Below, in pieces: positions 34,910 to 43,699 of a stretch of DNA of 64,000 bases. The notes under the pieces were generated by a model. The model made no database searches. It worked only from the letters and a program-made list of their open reading frames with translations, and was not told the origin of the DNA. Position 1 is the first letter of the stretch. Every line of letters begins with the position of its first letter. This stretch comes from Methanobrevibacter sp. Lineage in GTDB: Archaea > Methanobacteriota > Methanobacteria > Methanobacteriales > Methanobacteriaceae. A program made the position numbers and the translations under genes. The stretch spans positions 1 through 64,000 of the forward strand of contig NZ_JAFRSC010000025.1 in NCBI RefSeq assembly GCF_017427765.1. The letters run 5' to 3'.

Positions 34910-34984
34910 GTTTTGATATAACTGAAGTTGAATATTAAAAAAATAAGGGATAATTTGTTAATTATTACAAATTATCATTTAAAT

Positions 34985-35497
34985 TTAGTCGTGTGATGAC
35001 TGTAGTAATGAAACGAGTGTTTTTTCATCAGGAGCAAACACGTGGACTAATTTTCCATCTTCAATGTAGTCGAATGCTACTCCGCCATCGTATTCATCAA
35101 CCCATCCGTCTTCATCAGCTAGTTTTTTAGCTGTAGCAGTTGCGGTTGGAGTGTATGTGTCATCATCAAGTTCAGCGCTTCCAAAAATAACACTTATCAA
35201 AATTCTTTCATCACCTTTATCAAATGCGTCAGTTGATATTTTCAAGCCTTGAGAAGCGTTATAGTCTTCACCTACCACTTTTGCGGTTTCATTTTCTACA
35301 AATCCTTCAGGGATGGTAAATTTGAAACCCTGTATTGTCAATACATTATTGTCGAGTTGCACAGACCCACCGTCGGAATTGGTGCTGTCGCTGCTGGAAA
35401 AACTAAAGCTCCAGCCGTTATCTTCAGCACTTACCGCACTGACGGAAATACATGCTGCGAGTAAAACTACTCCAATCATTAGAATTTTTTTGTTCAT
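34985..35497 (-). CDS. Secreted protein of unknown function
   Basis: A 170-residue protein with a clear signal peptide (MNKKILMIGVVLLAACISVS then AVSA), a short serine-rich spacer and a compact domain of about 130 residues. That domain contains LTIQGFKFTIPEGF, LKISTDAFDKGDERILISVIFG and GVAFDYIEDGKLVHVFAPDEKTLVSLLQS. I recognise the type as common in Methanobrevibacter but know no function. No membrane anchor follows, so it is probably secreted or wall-associated. A hydrophobic signal and a standard AAAGTGAAAA leader precede the ATG. Single gene, divergent from purD. Confidence 0.65.
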   Translation of the reverse strand: MNKKILMIGVVLLAACISVSAVSAEDNGWSFSFSSSDSTNSDGGSVQLDNNVLTIQGFKFTIPEGFVENETAKVVGEDYNASQGLKISTDAFDKGDERILISVIFGSAELDDDTYTPTATATAKKLADEDGWVDEYDGGVAFDYIEDGKLVHVFAPDEKTLVSLLQSSHD

Positions 35498-35624
35498 TTT
35501 TTTTCACTTTATAAGATAACTTGGTAGTTAATTTTAACTTTTTTTGTTAATTATAATTTTTGTTTTCATCTCTAAATTTAAATATTTTTAAATATATAAT
35601 TAAAATACAATAGGAGAATTTACT

Positions 35625-36935
35625 ATGAAAGTTTTAGTTGTTGGTACTGGTGCTCGTGAACATGCTATTGCTGATGCACTTAAAGATGATGTAGAGTTAT
35701 ACTGTTATATGAGCAAAATAAACCCAGGAATGAGCAAAATTGCAGAATTCAAGCAAGGTGATGAAGGGGAAGTTGAAAAAGTAGCTGCATATGCTATTGA
35801 AAATGAAATTGACATTGCATTCATTGGTCCTGAAGCTCCACTCGGAAAAGGAATTGTGGACGAACTTCAAAAAAATGGAATTCCATGTGTTGGACCGACC
35901 CAAAGCGCAGCCAGAATCGAAACAGATAAGTCATTCATGAGAAAGCTATTTGAAGATTATGAAATTGAAGGATCCCTGGTTTATAAAGTGTTCGATAACT
36001 CTGAAGAGGTTTCTAAATTTTTAGATGAATTTGACCGTGATGTTGTAGTAAAACCTGTCGGTTTGACTGGCGGTAAAGGAGTTAAAATCGTAGGTGACCA
36101 CTTAAAAGATAATGAAGAAGCAAAAGAGTATTCATGCGAAGTTATTGACAATGTAATGGGCGGATTTGCTCAAGTAATTATTGAAGAAAGATTAATCGGT
36201 GAAGAATTTACAATCCAGGCATTCTGTGATGGTGAACATTTGGCTCCAATGCCTGCAGCACAGGACCATCCTCATGCATTCGAAGGCGATGTAGGAGCAA
36301 TCACAGGAGGTATGGGATCATATTCTGATGTTGGTGGATTGTTGCCATTCTTAACTCAGAAAGATTATGATGATGCAGTAGCAATCATGCAGGAAACCTT
36401 AAAAGCTATTGCTGAGGAAGCAGAGCCATATAAAGGTATATTATATGGTCAGTTCATGTTAACCGCTGACGGACCAAAACTCATAGAATACAATGCAAGA
36501 TTTGGAGATCCTGAAGCAATGAATGTTTTACCACTTCTTAAAACTCCATTGGCTGATGTTTGCCAAGCCATTGTTGACGGTAATTTGGATAAGGTGGAAT
36601 TTGAAGATAAGGCCAGCGTATGCAAATACATCGTACCTGACGGATATCCTGAAACCGAACATGCCGGCGAAATTATTGAGGTTGATGAGCAGGCCATTGA
36701 GGATATGGGCGCAAAAGTATTTTATGCAGCAGTATCTGCTGAAGATGACGGAATTCACCTGTCCGGTTCAAGAGCATTAGGTATTGTTGCCAGCGGCGAG
36801 TCAATCGAAGAGGCTGAAAAAATAGCTGAAAAAGCATGCGAGTTTGTAAAAGGTAACGTTTACCACAGAAGAGATGTGGGAACAGCCGAACTTGTAGCTA
36901 AACGTGTAGAACATATGAAAGAAATTTTAAACTAA
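35625..36935 (+). CDS. purD: Phosphoribosylamine-glycine ligase
   Basis: A 436-residue ATP-grasp ligase that forms glycinamide ribonucleotide in purine synthesis. The N-terminal domain begins [36 protein letters not shown], the ATP-grasp elements [47 protein letters not shown] and [18 protein letters not shown] follow in order. Normal length; ribosome binding site AGGAGAA. The following TMEM175-like gene begins about 20 bp later. Confidence 0.95.
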   Translation: MKVLVVGTGAREHAIADALKDDVELYCYMSKINPGMSKIAEFKQGDEGEVEKVAAYAIENEIDIAFIGPEAPLGKGIVDELQKNGIPCVGPTQSAARIETDKSFMRKLFEDYEIEGSLVYKVFDNSEEVSKFLDEFDRDVVVKPVGLTGGKGVKIVGDHLKDNEEAKEYSCEVIDNVMGGFAQVIIEERLIGEEFTIQAFCDGEHLAPMPAAQDHPHAFEGDVGAITGGMGSYSDVGGLLPFLTQKDYDDAVAIMQETLKAIAEEAEPYKGILYGQFMLTADGPKLIEYNARFGDPEAMNVLPLLKTPLADVCQAIVDGNLDKVEFEDKASVCKYIVPDGYPETEHAGEIIEVDEQAIEDMGAKVFYAAVSAEDDGIHLSGSRALGIVASGESIEEAEKIAEKACEFVKGNVYHRRDVGTAELVAKRVEHMKEILN

Positions 36936-36954
36936 ATTTCTTTTTTATATTTTT

Positions 36955-37806
36955 TTGGTGATTGAAATTAGAGAAGATGCCAGTCCTGAAGATATTGAAG
37001 AGTTAAAAAGAAGTATTCGTGAAAAAATTGATGTTATCAAAGAGAATGCTGATAATGAGAAAGATATTGAAAAATTAGAGAAAATAGATTCTTTTTTAAA
37101 GTATAGAGCTTCAACATCATGGGATGATGATAAAAAAGCTAAAAAATATGCTAAAATTAATAAAGGTTTAAGTTTTTATCAGCGTTTCAAACAGGCTTTT
37201 GAAAGTGATGTTGATATTGATCCCGGACGTCTATTAGGTCTTACAGATGGAATTTTCGGAATGGTAATGACTCTTTTAGTCTTTGGTATTGCGCTTCCTG
37301 AACTTCAAATTGTTAATCATGCCGATTTTGTAGCATTTATTACAACATTGACTCCAACAATCGGCGTTACAATAGTCAGTTTTGTATTGATAAGCTCCTT
37401 TTGGATTTACCATCATGAATTCATCAAGGTAAAAACTCTCAATATGCCCTATCTATGGTTAAACATATTATTTTTGATTTGTATATCATTTATTCCATTT
37501 TCCACTTCATTAATAGGTAATTATTCTCATTTCTTCTTGTCTGAGGCGGTATTCGGTTTAAATATATTTTTAACATTGATTGCTTTCTTTTTCATGTATC
37601 ATTATGCCGACCGCAGGAATTTCCTTGAAGGCAATCCAACTAAAGAAGAAAAAAATCATGTAATCCATACACTGCTTATAATTATGGGGCTGACAGTTAT
37701 TGTCAATCTTTTGGACTTCCACGTCTCAGGCAGTTTCATATATCTGTTTTTACTTGTTCCTGTAATCTCAACAGTCAGGGATATTATATTTAAAATGAAA
37801 TCATAG
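36955..37806 (+). CDS. TMEM175/DUF1211-family integral membrane protein
   Basis: A protein of about 283 residues. Residues 1-85 are charged and helical, probably cytoplasmic. The rest has five or six membrane helices beginning RLLGLTDGIFGMVMTLLVFG, corresponding to the FSDGxFAIxxTLL pore-helix motif of TMEM175/DUF1211, some of which are K+ channels. Phe-Ser is replaced by Leu-Thr here, so selectivity cannot be assumed. The start is uncertain: TTG 36955 or GTG 36958, neither with a clear ribosome binding site, 20 bp after purD. Channel function is inferred from family only. Confidence 0.72.
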   Translation: MVIEIREDASPEDIEELKRSIREKIDVIKENADNEKDIEKLEKIDSFLKYRASTSWDDDKKAKKYAKINKGLSFYQRFKQAFESDVDIDPGRLLGLTDGIFGMVMTLLVFGIALPELQIVNHADFVAFITTLTPTIGVTIVSFVLISSFWIYHHEFIKVKTLNMPYLWLNILFLICISFIPFSTSLIGNYSHFFLSEAVFGLNIFLTLIAFFFMYHYADRRNFLEGNPTKEEKNHVIHTLLIIMGLTVIVNLLDFHVSGSFIYLFLLVPVISTVRDIIFKMKS

Positions 37807-37865
37807 AAACATTTAATATATATCTTTAACATATATTCTTTTTTATAATGAAAAGGGGATTAATA

Positions 37866-38771
37866 ATGGGCAGTTTATTATCTATTTGTGATATTAAAGA
37901 GGATGTTGGACACATTCTTGATTTGGCTAGTAAAATTAAAGCAGGAGAAATGGAAGAAAAACCTCTTGAAGGCAAAACATTGGCAATGATTTTCCAGAAA
38001 TCATCCACCAGAACAAGGGTTTCTTTTGATGTTGGAATGTGTCAGTTAGGTGGAAGAGCTATTTTTTTATCATCCAATGATTTGCAGATGGGAAGAGGAG
38101 AGCCTATTTTAGATACTGCCAAAGTTTTAAGCCGTTTTGTTGACGGAATCATGATTAGAGCCATTAAACACAGTGATGTTGAAGAGCTGGCCGAACATTC
38201 CGATGTGCCTGTTATTAGCGGCCTTACTGATTTGGAACATCCTTGTCAGGCCCTTGCCGATGCATTAACTATCAAAGAACACTTCGGATCTTTTGAAGAT
38301 AAAAAGATTTGTTTTGTCGGCGATGGAAACAATGTCTGTAATTCTCTTTTATTAATCGCTCCTCTTTTAGGCATGGACATGTCCGTAGCCTGCCCAAAAG
38401 GATATGAACCTAATGAGGATATCCTTAAAACCGCCCAGGAATTTGCAAAAGAAAACGATACTGAAATTACTGTCAGTGACGATATCGGCATTGCTTTGGA
38501 AAATGTTGATGTGGTGTATACTGATGTTTGGGTAAGTATGGGTGATGAAGCGCAGGCAAAACAAAGGGAAATTGATTTTGCACCGTTCCAGGTCAATTCT
38601 GATTTGATGAGCCTTGCAAATGATGGAGCTATATTTATGCACTGTTTACCTGCAATCAGGGGTCAGGAAGTAACATCCGATGTAATTGACGGACCTCAAT
38701 CCGTAATCTATGATGAGGCTGAAAACAGGATGCATGCCCAAAAGGCTGTTTTATATTATTATTTAAAATAA
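37866..38771 (+). CDS. argF: Ornithine carbamoyltransferase
   Basis: A 301-residue enzyme of arginine synthesis joining carbamoyl phosphate and ornithine to citrulline. I chose ATG 37866 because AAAGGGG lies 7 nt upstream and the result matches family length; ATG 37848 would add six residues ahead of the ribosome binding site. The carbamoyl-phosphate loop is SSTRTRVSF, followed by HPCQALADALTI, and the ornithine-binding signature HCLPAIRGQEV is near the C-terminus. The sequence is specific for ornithine rather than aspartate. Confidence 0.94.
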   Translation: MGSLLSICDIKEDVGHILDLASKIKAGEMEEKPLEGKTLAMIFQKSSTRTRVSFDVGMCQLGGRAIFLSSNDLQMGRGEPILDTAKVLSRFVDGIMIRAIKHSDVEELAEHSDVPVISGLTDLEHPCQALADALTIKEHFGSFEDKKICFVGDGNNVCNSLLLIAPLLGMDMSVACPKGYEPNEDILKTAQEFAKENDTEITVSDDIGIALENVDVVYTDVWVSMGDEAQAKQREIDFAPFQVNSDLMSLANDGAIFMHCLPAIRGQEVTSDVIDGPQSVIYDEAENRMHAQKAVLYYYLK

Positions 38772-38927
38772 TATTTATATTTTTTATTTTTCTTTAAAAA
38801 TATTTTTTTCCATTTTAAAGTAAATATTGCTTTTATTTTGTAAAATTGACCTCATATAATACTAAAATTATTTATATTAGTCTTTACAAACAATATTTTA
38901 TAATTTAATAAGTTATGGAGGTTATTT

Positions 38928-39323
38928 ATGATTCAAAAATTTCAAAAGGCAGAAAGAGTTTTTGTTCCAAGTGATGAATCCAAATTGACCACTCAAAATT
39001 TGGAGGAATTTATTTTAAACAATTTTCGTGTTCCTGATGATGATTTGGGAAGAATTAGTAGATTTATCGCAAGTGACCTTGATTTAAAAAAGATTATTTT
39101 TGATTTGCCGGGTCTGATAAAAACCGAGTTTGCATTTGAAAAATTAGAGATAAAATTCTATGATGAGTTTCAGGAAGATGAATTAATGCTGGTGATTGGA
39201 ATTTTTACGTCTGGTGATATTGAATCATCTTTAATTAAGGAAGAAAAATTAGAACGTAAATTATATCAATTGTATAATAAAAGTTCTGCTGATAAACTTT
39301 TACTTATTGTGGAGTGTAAATGA
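38928..39323 (+). CDS. Uncharacterised protein paired with a HEPN-like gene (candidate antitoxin)
   Basis: A 131-residue soluble protein with alternating helix and strand character (FIASDLDLKKIIFDLP, then ELMLVIGIFTSGDIESSLIKEEKLERKLYQL, ending LLIVECK). I find no nucleotidyltransferase GSxxxG..D motif, so it is not an ordinary MNT antitoxin. It has a GGAGGTTATTT ribosome binding site and overlaps the next gene by 4 bp (ATGA), indicating tight co-translation. The pairing with a HEPN-like protein suggests a toxin-antitoxin role, which is inference. Confidence 0.6.
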   Translation: MIQKFQKAERVFVPSDESKLTTQNLEEFILNNFRVPDDDLGRISRFIASDLDLKKIIFDLPGLIKTEFAFEKLEIKFYDEFQEDELMLVIGIFTSGDIESSLIKEEKLERKLYQLYNKSSADKLLLIVECK

Positions 39324-39736
39324 TGGAATCTGAAGATTTTGATTGGTGTGGCTATTACAAACTTGGCGATTCATACATCCACAACAATAATCAGGCAAAA
39401 TTAAGGACAGGTATTAGTAGGTTCTATTATGCTGCTTTTTGCAAATCAAGAAACCTGCTTAATCGAAGAAAAACTTATCTTAATGAGAAATCTAGAAAAA
39501 TCATGACTTCTAAAAATGCAGATGTACATAGTGAAACTTCAAGAATTTTTAAAAACCATGAGGAATACAATAGGGAGGATATAGGCAAAATCATTTCTAA
39601 AGAGTTGAATAAACTTAGAAGAATGAGAAATCAGGCGGATTATGATAATATCATAAATGAACCTTTGGATAATATGTTATTTGAATCTAAAATAAGATCT
39701 AAAAGAATAATCGATCTGTTAAATGAAATAGATTAA
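39320..39736 (+). CDS. HEPN-domain-like protein (candidate RNase toxin)
   Basis: A 138-residue helical protein. LRTGISRFYYAAFCKSRNLL (about residues 31-50) is typical of the first HEPN helices, and LNKLRRMRNQADYDN (about 97-111) resembles the RNxADY form of the HEPN motif. The catalytic histidine of the classical Rx4-6H motif is not obvious, so nuclease activity is uncertain. It overlaps the upstream 131-residue gene by 4 bp. Two-gene HEPN modules in archaea commonly act in toxin-antitoxin or phage defence. Confidence 0.62.
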   Translation: MMESEDFDWCGYYKLGDSYIHNNNQAKLRTGISRFYYAAFCKSRNLLNRRKTYLNEKSRKIMTSKNADVHSETSRIFKNHEEYNREDIGKIISKELNKLRRMRNQADYDNIINEPLDNMLFESKIRSKRIIDLLNEID

Positions 39737-39769
39737 TCAAATTAGCTTAAAAACAACCTTTTCACCAAA

Positions 39770-40018
39770 TCAGAACATGCCCATTATAGCAAAAATAATA
39801 AAAATTCCAACCAGACAAAGGCAACAACCAATCCAGGTTGAGCTGTTATCTTTAGAAGATGTGCCGCTTGTGGTTTGACTGTTTTGATATGTATTGTTAT
39901 TTGCCGGAGTAGTTTCTATTACTTCTACTTTTTTTGGCTCTTCTTTTAATGGTGCTCCGCAGTTTCTGCAGAATTTAGCATTATCAGGATTGTTTTCACC
40001 ACATTCATAGCAATACAC
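39770..40018 (-). CDS. Zinc-ribbon membrane protein
   Basis: An 82-residue protein with an N-terminal zinc ribbon, CYECGENNPDNAKFCRNCG (Cys3, Cys6, Cys17, Cys20), a polar Thr/Ser/Asn-rich linker and one C-terminal membrane helix (about residues 62-81, with two adjacent Cys). Such zinc-ribbon-plus-helix proteins are abundant in Methanobrevibacter and have no defined function. It overlaps the upstream DUF2085 gene by 14 bp, so both are probably one minus-strand transcript. Confidence 0.7.
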   Translation of the reverse strand: MYCYECGENNPDNAKFCRNCGAPLKEEPKKVEVIETTPANNNTYQNSQTTSGTSSKDNSSTWIGCCLCLVGIFIIFAIMGMF

Positions 40019-40340
40019 TTAAAATCACCTTCATTACTATTTTTAAAAATATTATTAATCCGATTCCACCAATAAAGCCGGTTATGAATCTTAAATTATT
40101 TGTACTTTCTCTCGGACCGAAATACTGTGTTATGCCGTCAACGGATACAGGAATCATCAGTATCATTGACAATATCAGCATGTTGAAGTCATAGGCATGG
40201 CCATAAAAATGATTCCAGATTAAATATGCGGCCAATCCTGCATAAAATCCTGTACATCTGGCACAGACTGGAAACTGATGGCCTTTAATAAAGAAACTTC
40301 TTTCTGGAATTTTGTGGCAAATGTATTTGGTAATGTTCAT
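40005..40340 (-). CDS. DUF2085 membrane protein
   Basis: A protein of about 111 residues from ATG 40340; a GTG at 40361 would add seven residues and lies closer to the ilvB promoter. The sequence begins MNITKYICHKIPERSFFI and has KGHQFPVCARCTGFYAGL, the CHxxPERSF and CARCTG signatures of DUF2085, followed by about three membrane helices. The conserved Cys and His suggest a metal or redox role, but none is established. Divergent from ilvB across about 95 bp. Confidence 0.75.
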   Translation of the reverse strand: MNITKYICHKIPERSFFIKGHQFPVCARCTGFYAGLAAYLIWNHFYGHAYDFNMLILSMILMIPVSVDGITQYFGPRESTNNLRFITGFIGGIGLIIFLKIVMKVILSVLL

Positions 40341-40436
40341 TTTATCACACAATATATTCACATTAATATTTTAAAGTTAATTATATATATTTTTGTATCC
40401 ATATCTAATTGTATAATATATAAAAAGGTTTTTAAA

Positions 40437-42131
40437 ATGAGAGGCGGAGAAGCGATAATTGAATCCCTCAAGAATGTGGGGGTAGACACAATATTTGGTT
40501 ATCCTGGCGGACAGACCATACCATTCTATGACATGTTATATGATGCAGATATCAATCATATACTCGTAAGACATGAACAGTGCGCAGCTCATGCAGCAGA
40601 CGGATATGCAAGAGCTTCAGGCAAAGTGGGTGTGTGTTTGGCAACTTCAGGTCCGGGTGCAACAAATCTTGTAACAGGTATTGGAACTGCTTTTATGGAC
40701 TCTTCTCCAATTGTAGCCATTACAGGACAGGTTCCTACTCATTTAATTGGAAATGATGCATTCCAGGAAGCAGACATTATTGGAATCACAATGCCTATTG
40801 TAAAACATTCATATCAGCCTAAAGATCCTGACTTAATACCTTCCATTGTCAAAACAAGTTTTGAAATAGCAAGAACTGGAAGGCCGGGACCGGTTTTAAT
40901 CGATGTTCCAAAAGAAGTTCAGGAAGGCGAACTGACTAAATTTGACGATTCATTAATTCAGACACCGGGTTACAATCCGACTACAAAAGGAAATATCAGA
41001 CAGATTAAAAAGGCACGTGATTTGATTAAACAAGCTAAAAAGCCATTGATTTTAGCCGGGGCCGGTGTAATTATATCCAATGCATGCTGTGAGTTAAAGA
41101 AATTAGCTTACACAATTAACGCTCCTGTAATGACTTCACTATTAGGTAAAGGAGCAATTGATGAGACAAGCGATTTGGCATTGGGTATGCTTGGTATGCA
41201 TGGGCGTAAGGTATCAAATGATTCAATAAATGAATCTGACTTGCTTATAGCTATAGGAATCAGGTTTTCAGACAGAACTACAGGCAGACTTGACAGTTTT
41301 GCTCCTGATACCAAAATCATTCATATTGATATAGATCCTGCTGAAATAGGTAAAAACGTCGAAGTAGACCTGCCTATTGTAGGGGATGCTAAAAATGTAT
41401 TGTCATCTTTAAATAAACTTTTAAAAGATTATAAGGCTTCAGATGATGTTAATAAATGGTCAGAGATGATAAAGCAAAGAAAACATGATTTGCTTCCAAG
41501 AGTGACTTATGATGATGTTCCTCTAAAACCTCAAACTGTAATTAAGGAGATTTCAGAGGTATTGACTCCAGATTCAATTTTAACAACAGATGTAGGTCAA
41601 AACCAGATGTGGGCAGCACATTTCTATGATACTCAAAAGCCTCGCAAATTCATATCATCCGGCGGTCTCGGTACTATGGGATTCGGATTCCCGTCAGCTA
41701 TAGGTGCCAAAATTGCCTGTCCGGAAGATACTGTCGTTTCAATAAACGGGGACGGTGGATTTTTAATGGTTTGTCAGGAACTGGCTACCGTTCGTGAATA
41801 TGACATACCGGTTATAGCGGTTGTTTTAGAAAACAGAACTTTGGGAATGGTATATCAGTGGCAAAGTCTCTTGTATAACGAAAGGCATTCACAGACACTG
41901 CTTGGAAACAGTCCGGACTTTGTTAAGTTAGCCGAAAGTTTCGGCGTTAATGCAGTTAGAATTACAAAACCTGGCGAGACCAAAGAAGCTTTAAAATCAG
42001 CTATTAAAGATAATGAACCAATATTATTGGACGTTGTTGTAAATCCTGATGAACTGCTTCCGATGCTTCCACCGGGAGCCGGAATCAATGAGATGATTGG
42101 TGAATATAAACTTGAAAAGGATGTGATTTAG
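40437..42131 (+). CDS. ilvB: Acetolactate synthase large subunit
   Basis: A 564-residue ThDP enzyme making acetolactate or acetohydroxybutyrate, the first common step to branched-chain amino acids. The start is ATG 40437 (MRGGEAIIESLKNVGVDTIFG), after AAAAAGGTTT; the longer open frame from 40278 crosses the divergent DUF2085 gene and is not protein-like. The catalytic glutamate is Glu47 in VRHEQCAAHAADGYARASG. A FAD/middle domain and the ThDP motif GDGGFLMVCQELATV...NRTLGMVYQWQ follow. Adjacent and co-directional with ilvN (stop and start touch). Confidence 0.96.
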   Translation: MRGGEAIIESLKNVGVDTIFGYPGGQTIPFYDMLYDADINHILVRHEQCAAHAADGYARASGKVGVCLATSGPGATNLVTGIGTAFMDSSPIVAITGQVPTHLIGNDAFQEADIIGITMPIVKHSYQPKDPDLIPSIVKTSFEIARTGRPGPVLIDVPKEVQEGELTKFDDSLIQTPGYNPTTKGNIRQIKKARDLIKQAKKPLILAGAGVIISNACCELKKLAYTINAPVMTSLLGKGAIDETSDLALGMLGMHGRKVSNDSINESDLLIAIGIRFSDRTTGRLDSFAPDTKIIHIDIDPAEIGKNVEVDLPIVGDAKNVLSSLNKLLKDYKASDDVNKWSEMIKQRKHDLLPRVTYDDVPLKPQTVIKEISEVLTPDSILTTDVGQNQMWAAHFYDTQKPRKFISSGGLGTMGFGFPSAIGAKIACPEDTVVSINGDGGFLMVCQELATVREYDIPVIAVVLENRTLGMVYQWQSLLYNERHSQTLLGNSPDFVKLAESFGVNAVRITKPGETKEALKSAIKDNEPILLDVVVNPDELLPMLPPGAGINEMIGEYKLEKDVI

Positions 42132-42617
42132 ATGGCTCTTGAATATCACGTTATTTCTACATTGGTTGAAGACAAACCTGGTGTTTTACAGAAGGTGGCA
42201 GGTCTTTTTACAAGAAGAGGTTTCAACATTGACAGTATCACTGTTGGGGAATCCGAAGTTGAAGGATTGTCACGTATGGTTATTTCAGTGCATGCTGATA
42301 AGAAAGGATTGGAACAGGTCACCAAACAATTAAATAAACTGGTTGATGTTATCAAGATTAAAGATATTACTAAAAATGCTGTTAAAAGGGAATTATGTCT
42401 TATTAAGGTGCATATTCCTGATGAAAAAGCAAGATCAGAAATAATGCAATATACTCATATCTTCAGGGCTAAGATTGTGGATGTTTCAGAAGAAACACTT
42501 ATGATTGAGCTTACAGGAGATGTTGAAAAGATTAATGCATTCGTATCTTTATTGAAAGGTTATGGAGTCAAAAAGATTTCAAGAACCGGCCTTACTGCAA
42601 TGGCAAGGGGAGTATAA
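42132..42617 (+). CDS. ilvN: Acetolactate synthase small (regulatory) subunit
   Basis: A 161-residue regulatory subunit. The N-terminal ACT domain (HVISTLVEDKPGVLQKVAGLFTRRGFNIDSI) should bind valine or other branched-chain effectors. The C-terminal ALS-small-subunit domain starts near residue 85 (RELCLIKVHIPDEKARSEI). It begins immediately after the ilvB stop codon, ensuring matched synthesis with the catalytic subunit. Normal length. Confidence 0.96.
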   Translation: MALEYHVISTLVEDKPGVLQKVAGLFTRRGFNIDSITVGESEVEGLSRMVISVHADKKGLEQVTKQLNKLVDVIKIKDITKNAVKRELCLIKVHIPDEKARSEIMQYTHIFRAKIVDVSEETLMIELTGDVEKINAFVSLLKGYGVKKISRTGLTAMARGV

Positions 42618-42619
42618 AA

Positions 42620-43147
42620 ATGACTATATTGGAAAACGTTTTGGAAGATAATAAAAAGTTTGTTGAAAATTTTGAAGGCAAAGAAATGTCTCACCATGCT
42701 CAAAAGAAGTTAGCTATCCTAACATGCATGGACTGCAGACTGATTGACTTTTTTGAACCTGCATTAGGCCTTGAAAGAGGAGATGCAAAAATTGTTAGAA
42801 ATGCAGGCAATTCAATCGTCGGTGAGGATGCAATCAGATCAATCGGTGCAGCGCTTTACAATTTGGGCTGTGAAGAAGTGTTGGTTGTAGGCCACACTGA
42901 ATGCGGAATGGCCGGAGCAGATGCAGAAGCATTAAAAGAAAAGATGCTTGCCCGTGGCATTGCTGAAGAGGACATTGCAAAATATGACCTTGCAGCATGG
43001 ATAGGCGGATTTGAAGACGAAGAGGAAAACGTCAAAAACGTTGTTGAAAAAATCAAAAACCATCCGTTGATTCCTGATGTGCCTGTGCACGGTCTTATAA
43101 TCGATATTGTAACCGGTGAGTTGAAAGTTTTAGTAGATGGTTATTAG
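42620..43147 (+). CDS. Beta-class carbonic anhydrase
   Basis: A 175-residue zinc enzyme interconverting CO2 and bicarbonate. Zinc ligands are visible: Cys36 with the Asp-Arg dyad in TCMDCR (Asp38, Arg40), then His92 and Cys95 in VVGHTECGM. The short form is like the Cab enzyme of Methanothermobacter. It starts 2 bp after ilvN with the ribosome binding site AGGGGAG, so it is the third gene of the ilvBN operon. The link may be CO2 released by acetolactate synthase or general carbon supply; that is inference. A strong terminator follows. Confidence 0.92.
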   Translation: MTILENVLEDNKKFVENFEGKEMSHHAQKKLAILTCMDCRLIDFFEPALGLERGDAKIVRNAGNSIVGEDAIRSIGAALYNLGCEEVLVVGHTECGMAGADAEALKEKMLARGIAEEDIAKYDLAAWIGGFEDEEENVKNVVEKIKNHPLIPDVPVHGLIIDIVTGELKVLVDGY

Positions 43148-43187
43148 AGAATATTATTAAAAATAATATTCTATTTTCATTTTTTTT
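43148..43187 (+). terminator. Strong hairpin terminator after the ilvB-ilvN-carbonic anhydrase operon
   Basis: The perfect 11-bp stem AGAATATTATT/AATAATATTCT (43148-43172) is followed by a T-rich tract to about 43187. It isolates the operon from the small-peptide locus C that follows. Confidence 0.75.
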
Positions 43188-43365
43188 ATTAATTTTTTTA
43201 AGATTAAATCTAAGTTGATTTTCTGTAATTTTACCGTAAAGTTTATATTTAATGTTTTTTTCACTACAATTTTGCATTATGGCTTCAACAAGCTTTAAAT
43301 ATCTCCTAAATTAAATATATTCTCTTGAAAAGCCTCAAAATATTTTTGGAAGGAGGTGAATAAAC

Positions 43366-43539
43366 ATGAAAATATTTTTAGTCAATAGTGTTTATTTGCA
43401 GTTCAGTTTTCCCTTGCTGAATTGGGTTCTTTCCATGCTTCTCTTGGAGGTGAGAATGATGGAGTTATTAATCTTCATATTAGCATCATATTGTTTTAAT
43501 ATTTGGATAATATTGATTCATATGATAAATTGGAGATAA
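43366..43539 (+). CDS. Locus C leader ORF (57 aa) containing the small peptide in frame
   Basis: ATG 43366 follows a perfect GGAGGTGA ribosome binding site (43352-43359). The first part reads MKIFLVNSVYLQFSFPLLNW, then VLSMLLLEVR, and then enters, in the same frame, the hydrophobic peptide that has its own ribosome binding site and ATG at 43456. This differs from loci A (out-of-frame overlap) and B (2-bp gap), but the order is equivalent. The bases just upstream of its ribosome binding site (43336-43346) are complementary to the locus C small RNA. TATA-like GTTTATATTT at 43241-43250. Confidence 0.5.
   Translation: MKIFLVNSVYLQFSFPLLNWVLSMLLLEVRMMELLIFILASYCFNIWIILIHMINWR
43456..43539 (+). 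CDS. Locus C hydrophobic small peptide (27 aa), type I toxin-like
   Basis: ATG 43456 (a second ATG follows at once) lies after the ribosome binding site GGAGGTGAG (43447-43455). The product begins MMELLIFILASYCFNIWI and ends ILIHMINWR, one predicted membrane helix with a basic C-terminus. It resembles the locus B peptide at its start (MELLIFIL against SELLILLD). UUGGAGGU of its ribosome binding site is also complementary to ACCUCUAA in the small RNA (43722-43729). Toxin function is by analogy only. Confidence 0.55.
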   Translation: MMELLIFILASYCFNIWIILIHMINWR

Positions 43540-43563
43540 CTGCTCAAATTTTCACTTCATTAA

Positions 43564-43649
43564 GGCAATTAAATGTTGCTGTCAATGATGGTCTTTGAAA
43601 AAATTGTTTTCATGAGGTTTTTCCCCTAGATTGTAACTATTTAATTGCC
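43564..43649 (+). ncRNA. Locus C mRNA 3' hairpin with target segment
   Basis: The perfect 11-bp stem GGCAATTAAAT/ATTTAATTGCC (43564-43574 with 43639-43649) encloses about 64 nt. Its 3' part, TTCCCCTAGAT (43621-43631), pairs with GTCTAAGGGAA of the small RNA (43755-43765) at 10 of 11 positions (one C-A mismatch, one G-U). The sequence is not similar to the A/B hairpins, but position and role match. Confidence 0.6.
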
Positions 43650-43699
43650 GATTAATTAATTAGTTAAGTTTATATATCTCATCCGATAATAGAATTATA

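Noticed and set aside
40278-40436. N-terminal extension of ilvB from 40278
   Set aside because: The extra residues are the antisense of the DUF2085 gene and its promoter. The family start MRGGEA lies at 40437.
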